DNA of 16,441 bases from SAR86 cluster bacterium (GCA_016779285.1 JADHNV010000017.1:1-16441), one strand, 5' to 3'. Shown: positions 5,922 to 13,770, numbered from the stretch's first letter. Translations and numbers: made by a program. Notes: a model not told the origin generated them from the letters alone.

Positions 5922-7850
5922 GTGTCAGGTAAAAAATATCTCCCTCCTAAAACTCTTTTTAACCCATTTATAAAAAATTTAGATACATATAATGAAATGT
6001 ATCAACACTCAATAAAAGATCCCCAAACTTTCTTTGGTGAGCAAGCTGAAAAAAACTTAGCATGGATTGAGCCATTTACTAGTATTCATAATAATAAATT
6101 TTCTGATTCTAAATGGTTTTCGGGTGGAAAAATCAATATTGCCTATAACTGTATCGATAGGCATTTAAAATTAGATGCAGATAAAACTGCCCTTATTTGG
6201 GAGGGAGATGATCCAAAGCAATCCAAGGAAATCACCTATGCTGAATTACATCTTAATGTCTGTAAATTTTCGAATATTTTAAAAAAATTAGGAGTTATAA
6301 AAGGCTCAAGGGTATGTATCTATATGCCAATGATCCCAGAAGCAGCCTACGCAATGCTGGCGTGTGCAAGAATTGGCGCCATTCATTCAGTGGTGTTTGG
6401 AGGGTTTTCTCCAGAATCACTGAAGGACAGAATTTTAGATGCAGATTGCAGCTTAGTTATCACAGCAGATGAAGCTATCAGAGGTGGAAAGACAATTCCT
6501 CTTAAAGAAAATGTTGATACAGCATTGTTAAACTGCCCGGGGGTTAACCATTGTTTGGTTATCAAGCGAACGAATGGAAAGATTGGCTGGGTAGCAGGCA
6601 GAGATATACATTATGAAGAGATGTTTGCAGAAGCATCAAGTGAATGTCCATGCGAGCCAATGGATTCAGAAGATCCATTGTTTATATTGTATACATCTGG
6701 CTCAACAGGAAAACCAAAAGGCGTGATGCATACTACTGGGGGATACTTGCTTGGAGCACATTTAAGCTTTAAATATCTTTTTGCATATCAGGCTAATGAT
6801 AAATATTGGTGCACTGCAGATGTTGGGTGGATTACAGGCCACACCTACATCCTCTACGGACCTTTATCTAATGGAGCTACCAGTTTGATGTTTGAAGGAA
6901 TCCCAACATATCCCAGCCCTTCAAGATTTTGGGAAATTTGTGATAAACATGAAATCTCCATTTTTTATACGGCGCCTACTGCTCTTAGAGCGCTAATGGC
7001 CCAAGGCAATCAGCATGTGCTTAAAACAAGCAGGAAGAGCCTACGCATATTAGGAACGGTAGGTGAACCAATTAATCCTGAAGCATGGGAATGGTATTTT
7101 AAAGTGGTTGGCAATGAAGCTTGTCATATTATCGATACTTGGTGGCAAACAGAAACAGGCTCTGTTCTCATTTCTCCCATTGCAGGGATCACCCCAGTAA
7201 AACCTGGCTCAGCAACTCTGCCATTTTTTGGCGTGAAGCCTGAACTTGTTGATGAAAATGGAGTTATTTTAGAGGGCGAGCAATCCGGTAACCTGATCAT
7301 CACTCAATCCTGGCCAAGCCAGATAAGAAGCGTTTACGGGGATCACCAAAGAATGATTGATACATATTTTTCAACTTATAAAAATGCCTATTTTACAGGC
7401 GATGGCGCTAAGAGAGATGCCGATGGATATTTTTGGATTACTGGCAGGGTTGATGATGTTTTAAATGTGTCAGGGCATAGACTTGGTACAGCTGAAATAG
7501 AAAGCGCTTTGGTCCTTCATGAGAAGGTAGCTGAAGCAGCAATTGTAGGTTTTGAACACCCTATAAAAGGCCAAGGCATTTATGCATTTGTGACACTTAT
7601 GATTGGAGAGGAAGAAGAAGAAAGCTTGATAGCTGAACTTCAGAATTTTGTTGCGAAAGAAATTAGTCCAATTGCAAAGCCTGATCTGATTCAATGGGCT
7701 CCAGGACTACCAAAAACTAGATCTGGAAAAATTATGCGCAGGATATTAAGAAAAATTGCTAGTGGTGAGTTTGATGATCTTGGGGATACATCGACTTTAG
7801 CTGATCCAGGCGTGGTAAAGGATTTAATTACAAATAAAGTTGACTTATAA
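5922..7850 (+). CDS. acs: Acetyl-CoA synthetase (AMP-forming)
   Basis: Acs activates acetate with ATP to acetyl-AMP and then acetyl-CoA, letting the cell use environmental acetate. The 642-residue protein matches E. coli Acs (652) throughout: the N-terminal YNEMYQHSIKDPQTFFGEQA (23-42), the P-loop-like YTSGSTGKPKG (257-267), DTWWQTETG (405-413) with the tryptophan that limits the pocket to acetate, GRVDDVLNVSGHRLGTAEIE, and PKTRSGK ending at K603, the lysine acetylated by Pat in Salmonella. The start is GTG at 5922, with GGGGG six bases before it; the in-frame TAA at 5901 rules out longer versions. It lies 18 bases after the kinase gene. Its stop overlaps that of the convergent membrane-protein gene by six bases. 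No actP or pat gene is nearby. Confidence 0.97.
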   Translation: MSGKKYLPPKTLFNPFIKNLDTYNEMYQHSIKDPQTFFGEQAEKNLAWIEPFTSIHNNKFSDSKWFSGGKINIAYNCIDRHLKLDADKTALIWEGDDPKQSKEITYAELHLNVCKFSNILKKLGVIKGSRVCIYMPMIPEAAYAMLACARIGAIHSVVFGGFSPESLKDRILDADCSLVITADEAIRGGKTIPLKENVDTALLNCPGVNHCLVIKRTNGKIGWVAGRDIHYEEMFAEASSECPCEPMDSEDPLFILYTSGSTGKPKGVMHTTGGYLLGAHLSFKYLFAYQANDKYWCTADVGWITGHTYILYGPLSNGATSLMFEGIPTYPSPSRFWEICDKHEISIFYTAPTALRALMAQGNQHVLKTSRKSLRILGTVGEPINPEAWEWYFKVVGNEACHIIDTWWQTETGSVLISPIAGITPVKPGSATLPFFGVKPELVDENGVILEGEQSGNLIITQSWPSQIRSVYGDHQRMIDTYFSTYKNAYFTGDGAKRDADGYFWITGRVDDVLNVSGHRLGTAEIESALVLHEKVAEAAIVGFEHPIKGQGIYAFVTLMIGEEEEESLIAELQNFVAKEISPIAKPDLIQWAPGLPKTRSGKIMRRILRKIASGEFDDLGDTSTLADPGVVKDLITNKVDL

Positions 7851-8207
7851 ATAACTTACCAGTAAACATCCTATTCCGACAATGGAAGTCATTATTATTA
7901 AATAATTATGAAGGGATTCCTCTTCCATTAACTGCATTTCTCCTTTCGATTGATAAAAAATATCCGGTTTAATTAAGAGCGTCATTGTATTCAGCGCATG
8001 CATAAAAAATATTATTAAAACAAACCAGTGCACTTCTTCAATAATTGCTGCAAAGCTTAACAACAAAAATGGGATGTCAAAAATCACCAAAAACTTTCTA
8101 TTATTCGGATTATAAATAAATCCAAAAATATTAAATTTCTCTTTTATTAAAAAAAGAATGATGAGAGCCAAAATTAAATATAAGCATCCAAGAATAAAAG
8201 AAAACAT
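7845..8207 (-). CDS. Small membrane protein of unknown function
   Basis: I do not recognise this 120-residue protein. It is very hydrophobic, with about four predicted membrane segments (roughly 2-20, 39-57, 60-80 and 102-119), and a short loop rich in glutamate (about 89-97, GEMQLMEEE) before the last. Polar residues inside or beside the membrane include EE at 57-58, W61 and H70. There is no signal-peptide cleavage site. It is the last gene of a minus-strand operon, five bases after the MBL-fold hydrolase, and its stop overlaps the acs stop by six bases. Coding is supported by its fit between two genes and its regular membrane pattern. A role alongside the upstream hydrolases is only guilt by association. 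Confidence 0.75.
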   Translation of the reverse strand: MFSFILGCLYLILALIILFLIKEKFNIFGFIYNPNNRKFLVIFDIPFLLLSFAAIIEEVHWFVLIIFFMHALNTMTLLIKPDIFYQSKGEMQLMEEESLHNYLIIMTSIVGIGCLLVSYL

Positions 8208-8212
8208 TTGCT

Positions 8213-9022
8213 CTATTTAAATGACCAGGTTTTATTTGCTGAATTGAAAGTTGCTATGCCATCTTCCAGCAATTTGTGTAAGTGCGCTTCTAGGCTCCAA
8301 ATTGCAATTGGATGAAGCTTTGGGTCAACATCATCATAAACACCGATTACCAAATCTTCAGAAGTAACACTGGAACTTAGCTTCAACTTAGCAATCACTT
8401 TTCTTTCCCGTTCTAACCTATGGTCAATTATCCAGTCAACCACGGCCATTGGATCTTCCAGAAAGTCACCATGACCGGGCCCTATTTTATTAAAATTATA
8501 ATTTTTTAATAATGCTAAAGAGCTCAAATAATCTTTCATAGAGCCATCGGGATGAGCAATGACAACCGTAGAACCATTCATAATATGATCCCCCGTAAGC
8601 ATGACTTTTTCCTCCTGAATTAAGTAGCATAGATGATTGGAAGCATGGCCTGGAGTATGAATTGTCTCAATAGTGCATTCATTGGTTTTAATTAAATCTC
8701 CATGCTCAAGAATGCGATCGGGTTTAAAAGTTTTATCTTGAAGAGAGTCGTCTTTTTCGAGCAATCGACCCATCAAAGGAACATTAAGTATCTCCCCAAG
8801 TACTTTGGCCGCAGGAGAATGATCGCGATGGGTGTGGGTAACTAAAATGCGTTTAATCCTTCCCTCACCAAGATTAATTAGGTGCTCAATGTGTGCATCA
8901 ATTTTTGGCCCTGGATCTACGAGAGTAAGATCATCTTTGCCAATTAGATAACTGTTTGTTCCTGGACCAGTAAAGATGCTGCCATTAGAAGCTGTCACTC
9001 TTTTAATAAATTCTTTAGACAT
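8213..9022 (-). CDS. MBL-fold metallohydrolase, LACTB2-like
   Basis: The 269-residue protein has the metallo-beta-lactamase fold with a complete two-metal site: THTHRDH (H63, H65, D67, H68), TPGH (H126), TGDH (D145) and GPGHG (H184). A C-terminal winged-helix-like region (about 205-269) and the overall order resemble the LACTB2 group, whose human member is an RNA endonuclease; other relatives are thioesterases or glyoxalase II-like. The start is taken as ATG at 9022 because GAGGAGGG lies eight bases before it; another ATG two codons upstream (9028) is too close to that site. It overlaps the Nudix gene by eight bases and precedes the membrane-protein gene by five, so the three are probably one operon. 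The true substrate, RNA or an ester/thioester, is open. Confidence 0.85.
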   Translation of the reverse strand: MSKEFIKRVTASNGSIFTGPGTNSYLIGKDDLTLVDPGPKIDAHIEHLINLGEGRIKRILVTHTHRDHSPAAKVLGEILNVPLMGRLLEKDDSLQDKTFKPDRILEHGDLIKTNECTIETIHTPGHASNHLCYLIQEEKVMLTGDHIMNGSTVVIAHPDGSMKDYLSSLALLKNYNFNKIGPGHGDFLEDPMAVVDWIIDHRLERERKVIAKLKLSSSVTSEDLVIGVYDDVDPKLHPIAIWSLEAHLHKLLEDGIATFNSANKTWSFK

Positions 9023-9794
9023 TCTCATATCCCTCCTCTCCTGGAAGAAAGCCTACCCACTTACCATCTCTTTTAATGAATTTGGGAAGTATTGGTGAAA
9101 TTGCATTGTCTCCCAAGTTATTAAAATAACTAAAGGCTTCAGTGCTGGAAGAAAATTCAGCTAATTTTTCAATATTTTTTATGGTTGGAAGAATCATATT
9201 CATTTCACCATTTTTCAATTTATTAAGAGCTTTGGAAGGTTTAATCCAAAAGCTCTCGGTTAATTCAAAGCCATCATGGCTAGCGAGTTGTTCGGCATCA
9301 ACCTTAGCAAGAAAAAATCTAGTATCAAATCTTTTTGGTTCAATTGTTGGAGTAATCCAATGTGCACAAGGCACAATATTTTTAACTTTTAAGCTCAAAG
9401 ATTCTAAAACACAAAGATCTTTGAAAGTAATGTCATTTTTGTTGAGTTTTTTTCTTAACTTACTAAGTTTTTCTGCATCCTGAATAATAGAATTTTCTGA
9501 ATTTGCAAGCAGCACTCCGACTTCTTCAAAGCACTCTCTAATGCAAGCAACCCAAAAAGCTAGACCATTATTCTCAATCCCAAGCCGCTTTGAGGCCTCA
9601 GCATCTTCCATTCCTTCACAACATTGATAAATATCATATTCATAGTCTTCAGGGTCTAATTTGCCGCCTGGAAAAACATACAAACTTCCAAAAGGAGATC
9701 TGCTGCTTCTCTTAACCATAAATATTTCAAAATCGCCCTCTTGCGCCTCTCGCATTAAAATAACTGTTGCTGCTGGCTTAATGGGTGATGTCAT
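9015..9794 (-). CDS. Nudix hydrolase, NUDT19-like
   Basis: The 259-residue protein is longer than most Nudix enzymes. It begins with a typical strand (PAATVILMRE), then MVKRSSRSPFGSLYVFPGGK. The Nudix box is split: G43 and E49 of the first half (GGKLDPE) are separated from R86-E87-C-F-E90-E91-V-G93 by about 29 extra residues. A long insertion here is a mark of the NUDT19 group, which cleaves coenzyme A and acyl-CoA diphosphate bonds in mammals. All metal-binding glutamates are kept. The ATG at 9794 is chosen; a TTG four codons upstream (9806) is the alternative. Neither has a Shine-Dalgarno sequence. It heads an operon with the MBL hydrolase and is divergent from the alpha/beta hydrolase gene across 49 bases. 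Substrate is not certain. Confidence 0.85.
   Translation of the reverse strand: MTSPIKPAATVILMREAQEGDFEIFMVKRSSRSPFGSLYVFPGGKLDPEDYEYDIYQCCEGMEDAEASKRLGIENNGLAFWVACIRECFEEVGVLLANSENSIIQDAEKLSKLRKKLNKNDITFKDLCVLESLSLKVKNIVPCAHWITPTIEPKRFDTRFFLAKVDAEQLASHDGFELTESFWIKPSKALNKLKNGEMNMILPTIKNIEKLAEFSSSTEAFSYFNNLGDNAISPILPKFIKRDGKWVGFLPGEEGYENV
9031..9038 (-). promoter_or_regulatory. Strong Shine-Dalgarno site that decides the MBL-hydrolase start
   Basis: Read on the minus strand, GAGGAGGG is the strongest ribosome-binding site in the window. It is eight bases before the ATG at 9022 but only two before the ATG at 9028, so 9022 is the preferred start. It lies inside the last codons of the Nudix gene. 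Confidence 0.7.
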
Positions 9795-9843
9795 AATTTT
9801 TATCAATAGTATGGCGTTTTATTATCCTTTAGAATAGAGCTTA

Positions 9844-10752
9844 ATGGAAATTACAAACTCTCTTGAAACTGATATAAAAAATGCTCCAGAGTGGTTCCAT
9901 TCAGCCATCTCCCAGCTCCCCAGAAAAGAAAACCTTAATCATCCACTAGGCAATGTTGCCTATCAAGCTTGGAATAGGAAAGATGCTCAAGATATTATTA
10001 TTCTTATTCATGGCACAGGTGCACATAAGCAATGGTGGGATCCTATTGCGCCACTTTTATGTAATAAATTTTCAATAATTGCTCCCGATCTCCCTGGAAT
10101 GGGAGAGTCCGATCACAGAAATGCATATAATTTTGAAGACTTTAGCGATGCATTAATCGCAATTATTAATCAAGAAAAAATTGTACATGATCACCAAAAA
10201 GTTTATCTGATAGGTCATTCATTAGGCGGTCATGTAGCAGGATTCATGGCAAGTGAATTCCCGGATCTATTTCATGGAGTTGTAATGATTGATTCTCCTA
10301 TTCGCCCTCCAACTTATGACTATGACAATCATCAAAGTACTGGCCCGCTTAGAAGAATCAAACATTATCCTGATAAAGTTTCAATTCTTGAAAGATTTAG
10401 GCTAATGCCTCCTCAAGACTGCGATAATAGTTGGTATCTTAGATATATAGCAGAGCACTCAATTTTAAATGTTGAGCATGGCTGGAGATGGAGATTTGAT
10501 GACAAATTGTTTGCTACTCTTAAGCGACTGAATAATTATGAATTTAAATTTAAATGCCCCGCACTTTTTGTTGCTGGAGGTAAAAGCTTGTTATTAGAAT
10601 CAAAAATCATGAAGTATATTAGAAAGGCCTTTCAAGATTCTATGACAGTAGAAGTAATTGAAGATGCAGCTCACCATATTCCACTTGATTCTCCATTAGA
10701 ATTAATATCTTGTATCAATAATTATTTAGAAGTGTGGCAAGCAAAAAAATGA
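9844..10752 (+). CDS. Alpha/beta-fold hydrolase
   Basis: The 302-residue protein is a cytoplasmic alpha/beta hydrolase of the esterase/epoxide-hydrolase superfamily. It shows the oxyanion motif IHGTGAHKQWW (55-65), PDLPGMGESD (81-90), the nucleophile elbow GHSLGGH with S126, and a histidine near the end in AAHHIPLD (H277 or H278). The acid is less clear: the usual position after strand 7 reads AGGKSLLLE without aspartate, so D150 in VVMIDSPIRPP, after strand 6, may serve. There is no signal peptide. A lid domain spans about 155-235 and is rich in Arg, Tyr and Trp. The stop overlaps the start of the next gene (ATGA), which implies coupled translation with the paraoxonase-like protein. Substrate unknown. 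Confidence 0.88.
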   Translation: MEITNSLETDIKNAPEWFHSAISQLPRKENLNHPLGNVAYQAWNRKDAQDIIILIHGTGAHKQWWDPIAPLLCNKFSIIAPDLPGMGESDHRNAYNFEDFSDALIAIINQEKIVHDHQKVYLIGHSLGGHVAGFMASEFPDLFHGVVMIDSPIRPPTYDYDNHQSTGPLRRIKHYPDKVSILERFRLMPPQDCDNSWYLRYIAEHSILNVEHGWRWRFDDKLFATLKRLNNYEFKFKCPALFVAGGKSLLLESKIMKYIRKAFQDSMTVEVIEDAAHHIPLDSPLELISCINNYLEVWQAKK

Positions 10753-11831
10753 AAAAAATATTAATAACTATTATTGGAGTGATTTCACTGAGCGTCATTG
10801 CACTTTTATTACTTGGAAATCAAAACTCAATCGAATCCTTGGCTGGATGCGAAGATAATGAAGAGCTTAAGGTCTATTGTAATTTTATGAACCCTGAAGA
10901 TTTAGCGCTCACCCCAGATGGAAATTTTTTAATTGTTGCTGAGTTTGGCGGAATGGCGCCATTAGTTGAAATGACATCTGGTGAATTAAGCTTGTTTAAT
11001 ATAAAAGATAAAACCAAATACAAAGCTATGGTGAATTTTGGAGAAAATGAATGGGGTTCTGATAACTGCTTTAGAGATCCCAGTATTCCCTTTGGCCCTC
11101 ATGGTATTGATTTAGTTCAAAGAGAGGATGGGAGGCTACAACTCGCAGTGGTTAGTCACTACCCCAATGAAAGCATAGAGATGTTTGAACTGATAAAAAA
11201 AGATAGCTGGGTGCTAGAATGGAAAGGCTGCATTGATGTGGATGGCAAATATTATTTCAATGATGTGTCCTTGGATACATCGGGAAACTTTTATGCCTCT
11301 CACATGTTTGATTCTGACTTTTCTTTGATTGACGCCTTGTGGAATGTGTTTGCTAAATCAGACACTGGAATGGCTGTTAAATGGACTCAGGATAATAAAT
11401 TTGAAGAGCTTCAGTATACGTCTGGATCTTTCCCAAACGGCATTGCATTAGTTCAGAAAAATAATCACTTAATAGTGAATTACAACCTAGGAGATAAGAG
11501 TATTCTTTTTGATTTAGATTCAAAACAACCAATAGGAATCTATGAACACAATTCGCCTGATAATGTAGTCATTCAAGATGGTTTTGCATGGGTTACAAAC
11601 CATGATCATTCTGTTCTAGAATCGCTAGGATGTGGAAAAGCAGTTAATTGCACGCTCCCTTTTTCAGTTAATAAACTATCTTTGTTAGATCTTTCGTTAG
11701 TTAAGTCTTATAAATTTAAGAGTAAAAATATGGGAGTTGGAACTGTTGGGTTGCCTCATGATGAATCCTTGTGGATTGGCTCATATCATTCAGACAGAAT
11801 AGCAGAGGGCAATCTTTCTCTTGGTGAATAG
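10749..11831 (+). CDS. Membrane-anchored paraoxonase-like (SMP-30/PON superfamily) beta-propeller, probable lactonase/esterase
   Basis: The 360-residue protein starts with an N-terminal hydrophobic segment (4-22) that would anchor or export it, followed by a calcium-dependent propeller. Positions match human PON1 in order: PEDL (E50, D51; PON1 E53, D54), GPHGID (H118; H115), VSHYP (H137; H134), FNDVS (N171, D172; N168, D169), FPNGI (N230; N224) and SPDNVV (D271, N272; D269, N270). PON1 enzymes hydrolyse lactones and aryl esters. An LAGC at 31-34 resembles a lipobox but is separated from the hydrophobic core by eight mostly polar residues, so lipidation is doubtful. The ATG at 10749 overlaps the upstream stop (ATGA); a GTG at 10734 is an alternative start. 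The fold call is firm, the substrate is inferred. Confidence 0.8.
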   Translation: MKKILITIIGVISLSVIALLLLGNQNSIESLAGCEDNEELKVYCNFMNPEDLALTPDGNFLIVAEFGGMAPLVEMTSGELSLFNIKDKTKYKAMVNFGENEWGSDNCFRDPSIPFGPHGIDLVQREDGRLQLAVVSHYPNESIEMFELIKKDSWVLEWKGCIDVDGKYYFNDVSLDTSGNFYASHMFDSDFSLIDALWNVFAKSDTGMAVKWTQDNKFEELQYTSGSFPNGIALVQKNNHLIVNYNLGDKSILFDLDSKQPIGIYEHNSPDNVVIQDGFAWVTNHDHSVLESLGCGKAVNCTLPFSVNKLSLLDLSLVKSYKFKSKNMGVGTVGLPHDESLWIGSYHSDRIAEGNLSLGE

Positions 11832-13293
11832 TCTTTATACTGCTGCGCAGGTTAAAGCTTTTGAAAAAAATTCTTTTATTAAAGAAGGTGACGACCTGCA
11901 AGCAATGATAGAGGCTGCTAAGCAATCTGTTGAGGTATTGAATAAAGATTATCCAACATCAGAATTTTTAATTTTATGTGGACCTGGTAATAATGGAGGT
12001 GATGGATATTTCATAGGCATTGGTCTAATCAAGTTAAAAAAACGTGTCAAATTTTTAGATGTGCTAAAAAATGCAAAAAAATCTCTCTTGTGCGAGCATG
12101 CATTTAGAAAGGCTGAAGGTTCAGAATTTATTAATTTAAAAGCGCTTAAAAATATTTCCAGAAAAACTGTTGTTATAGATGCAATATTTGGAATAGGTGG
12201 AAGAATAGATTTAGGGAGAAAATTAGAAAAAATTTTATTTGACTGCAATAAGTTTGAGACAAAAGTAGCCATAGATGTTCCAACGGGACTTGATGCTAAT
12301 ACTGGAGAAATATCTCAAGCATGTTTTAATGCAGATAAAACAATTACTTTTATAGCTTATAAACTTGGACAGCGAATCAATGAAGGCAAAGATTATTGTG
12401 GCGAGCTAATATTAAAAGATCTCGGACTTGGTATGGAAGAAAATGTAAGCCCAACATTGAACGAACTCTCTTTTGAGGATATTAAGAAGATTATTCCCAA
12501 AAGAAGACAAAATTCTCACAAGGGAGATCATGGCAGACTTTTGATAATTGCAGGGGATGATGGTTTTGGAGGCGCCGGCATTATGTCTTCAGAGTCTGGA
12601 CTGAAAACTGGAGCTGGGCTTGTTAAGCTACTCACTAGAAAGTCTCATGTCTCTGCAAGCTTAGCAAGAAATCCAGAGGTCATGGTTTCTGGCGCTGATA
12701 ATGCTCAAGATATAGAAGCTCATTTAGACTGGCCTGATGCAGTTGTTGCTGGGCCAGGCATGTTTAAAAACTACTGGTCGGAGCAAATACTATATAAGCT
12801 ACTTATCCATGTTGCTGATAACAACATTCCTACCCTTTTAGATGCTGGCGCTCTTAGATTGCTGAGCTATAAGGCTTTTTCTAAAATAAAACTTCATAGC
12901 GAAACAGTGCTCACTCCTCACCCAGGCGAGGCTGCTGAGATGTTGAATATGTCAGTCAAAGAAATTCAAGAAAATCGGATAAAAGCAGCAAAAGCACTTC
13001 AAATAAAATATGAATGTATCATTGTGCTTAAAGGCAGTGGAACGATTATTTGTAATAAAAATAGTGCCTACCTTTGTTCTTCTGGTGGGCCAGAACTAGC
13101 TGTGGCAGGCTCAGGCGATATTCTCTCTGGGGTCATTGGTTCTTTGATTGCTCAGGGGTTATCTCCATTTGATGCGGCAAAAACTGGAGTTGAAATTCAT
13201 GCTCTTGCTGGTGAAGAGTTTGTCAAAGATGTGGGAAGAATAGGACTGGCTGCTGGTGAACTGATCTCTTATATAAGAAAATTCTTGAATTAA
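11821..13293 (+). CDS. nnr: Bifunctional NAD(P)H-hydrate epimerase / ADP-dependent dehydratase
   Basis: This enzyme repairs damaged NAD(P)H hydrates: the N-terminal epimerase converts the R form to S, and the C-terminal kinase-fold domain dehydrates the S form using ADP. The epimerase half has GPGNNGGDG (54-62), VVIDAIFGIG with D120, and IDVPTGLDANTGE (151-163). The dehydratase half starts near 225 with HKGDHGRLLIIAGDDGFGGA, then VAGPG (309-313), LLDAGAL (339-345), VLTPHPGE (363-370), VLKGSGT (402-408) and AGSGD (429-433) with catalytic D433. The total of 490 residues is normal for the YjeF fusion. The start is TTG at 11821 or GTG at 11824; GAGGG at 11805-11809 fits the TTG slightly better. 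It overlaps the paraoxonase-like gene by 11 bases and begins the conserved nnr-tsaE-amiB block. Confidence 0.95.
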   Translation: MVNSLYTAAQVKAFEKNSFIKEGDDLQAMIEAAKQSVEVLNKDYPTSEFLILCGPGNNGGDGYFIGIGLIKLKKRVKFLDVLKNAKKSLLCEHAFRKAEGSEFINLKALKNISRKTVVIDAIFGIGGRIDLGRKLEKILFDCNKFETKVAIDVPTGLDANTGEISQACFNADKTITFIAYKLGQRINEGKDYCGELILKDLGLGMEENVSPTLNELSFEDIKKIIPKRRQNSHKGDHGRLLIIAGDDGFGGAGIMSSESGLKTGAGLVKLLTRKSHVSASLARNPEVMVSGADNAQDIEAHLDWPDAVVAGPGMFKNYWSEQILYKLLIHVADNNIPTLLDAGALRLLSYKAFSKIKLHSETVLTPHPGEAAEMLNMSVKEIQENRIKAAKALQIKYECIIVLKGSGTIICNKNSAYLCSSGGPELAVAGSGDILSGVIGSLIAQGLSPFDAAKTGVEIHALAGEEFVKDVGRIGLAAGELISYIRKFLN

Positions 13294-13299
13294 ACTCCA

Positions 13300-13770
13300 A
13301 TGTTAAAACTCCAATTACAAAATGAATCTAGAACATTGCTTTTAGGTTCAGCTATTGGGGATGCTATAAAAAATTATGATTTTAACAATTTTGAAATTCA
13401 TTTAAATGGTAATTTAGGAGCTGGAAAAACAACCTTGGTAAGAGGCATCCTTCGGTATTTAAATTGGACAGATGTGGTGACCAGCCCTTCATATACCCTT
13501 TGTGAGGAGTATGAAATAGATAGATGGCTAGTATTGCATGTTGATTTATATAGAATAAATTCCATTGAAGATGTTGAAGTCCTAGACCTTGATAGAAAGA
13601 CTGATATACAAAAAATTGTTCTTATTGAGTGGCCACAAAACCTTCAGACAGATAGAGATATCGACGTTATAATTAATTTAGACCATGATCATATGGCAAG
13701 ACATGCCTCAATAAAATGCAAGGATATGAAGATAGAATCTAGCATTAAAACCTTTTATGAAAGTAATTAA
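13300..13770 (+). CDS. tsaE: tRNA threonylcarbamoyladenosine biosynthesis ATPase TsaE
   Basis: TsaE is the P-loop ATPase that works with TsaB and TsaD to transfer the threonylcarbamoyl group to A37 of ANN-decoding tRNAs. The 156-residue protein matches YjeE: Walker A GNLGAGKTT (37-45), the conserved TSPSYTL (61-67), HVDLYR (80-85) and IEWP (109-112). It begins six bases after nnr and its last 14 bases overlap amiB, the arrangement expected in gammaproteobacteria. The ATG at 13300 has no Shine-Dalgarno sequence, so it is probably translated by coupling. tsaB and tsaD are not in the window. Identification is secure. Confidence 0.95.
   Translation: MLKLQLQNESRTLLLGSAIGDAIKNYDFNNFEIHLNGNLGAGKTTLVRGILRYLNWTDVVTSPSYTLCEEYEIDRWLVLHVDLYRINSIEDVEVLDLDRKTDIQKIVLIEWPQNLQTDRDIDVIINLDHDHMARHASIKCKDMKIESSIKTFYESN

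Noticed and set aside
5909..5932. Seven-codon leader peptide (ATG GGG ... TAA) overlapping the acs start
   Set aside because: It has no ribosome-binding site or regulatory codon run, and the G run is better explained as the acs Shine-Dalgarno sequence.
9142..9483. Plus-strand open frame of 113 codons
   Set aside because: It lies entirely within the Nudix gene on the other strand, which has recognisable motifs. The frame shows no domain.
10831..10860. Lipoprotein signal (LAGC) in the paraoxonase-like protein
   Set aside because: Eight mostly polar residues separate the hydrophobic core from the LAGC. Lipoprotein signals have the core directly before the lipobox, so a plain anchor or signal peptide is more likely.
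11949..12272. Minus-strand open frame of 107 codons
   Set aside because: It sits inside the NAD(P)H-hydrate epimerase domain, whose motifs are intact, so it is a shadow.
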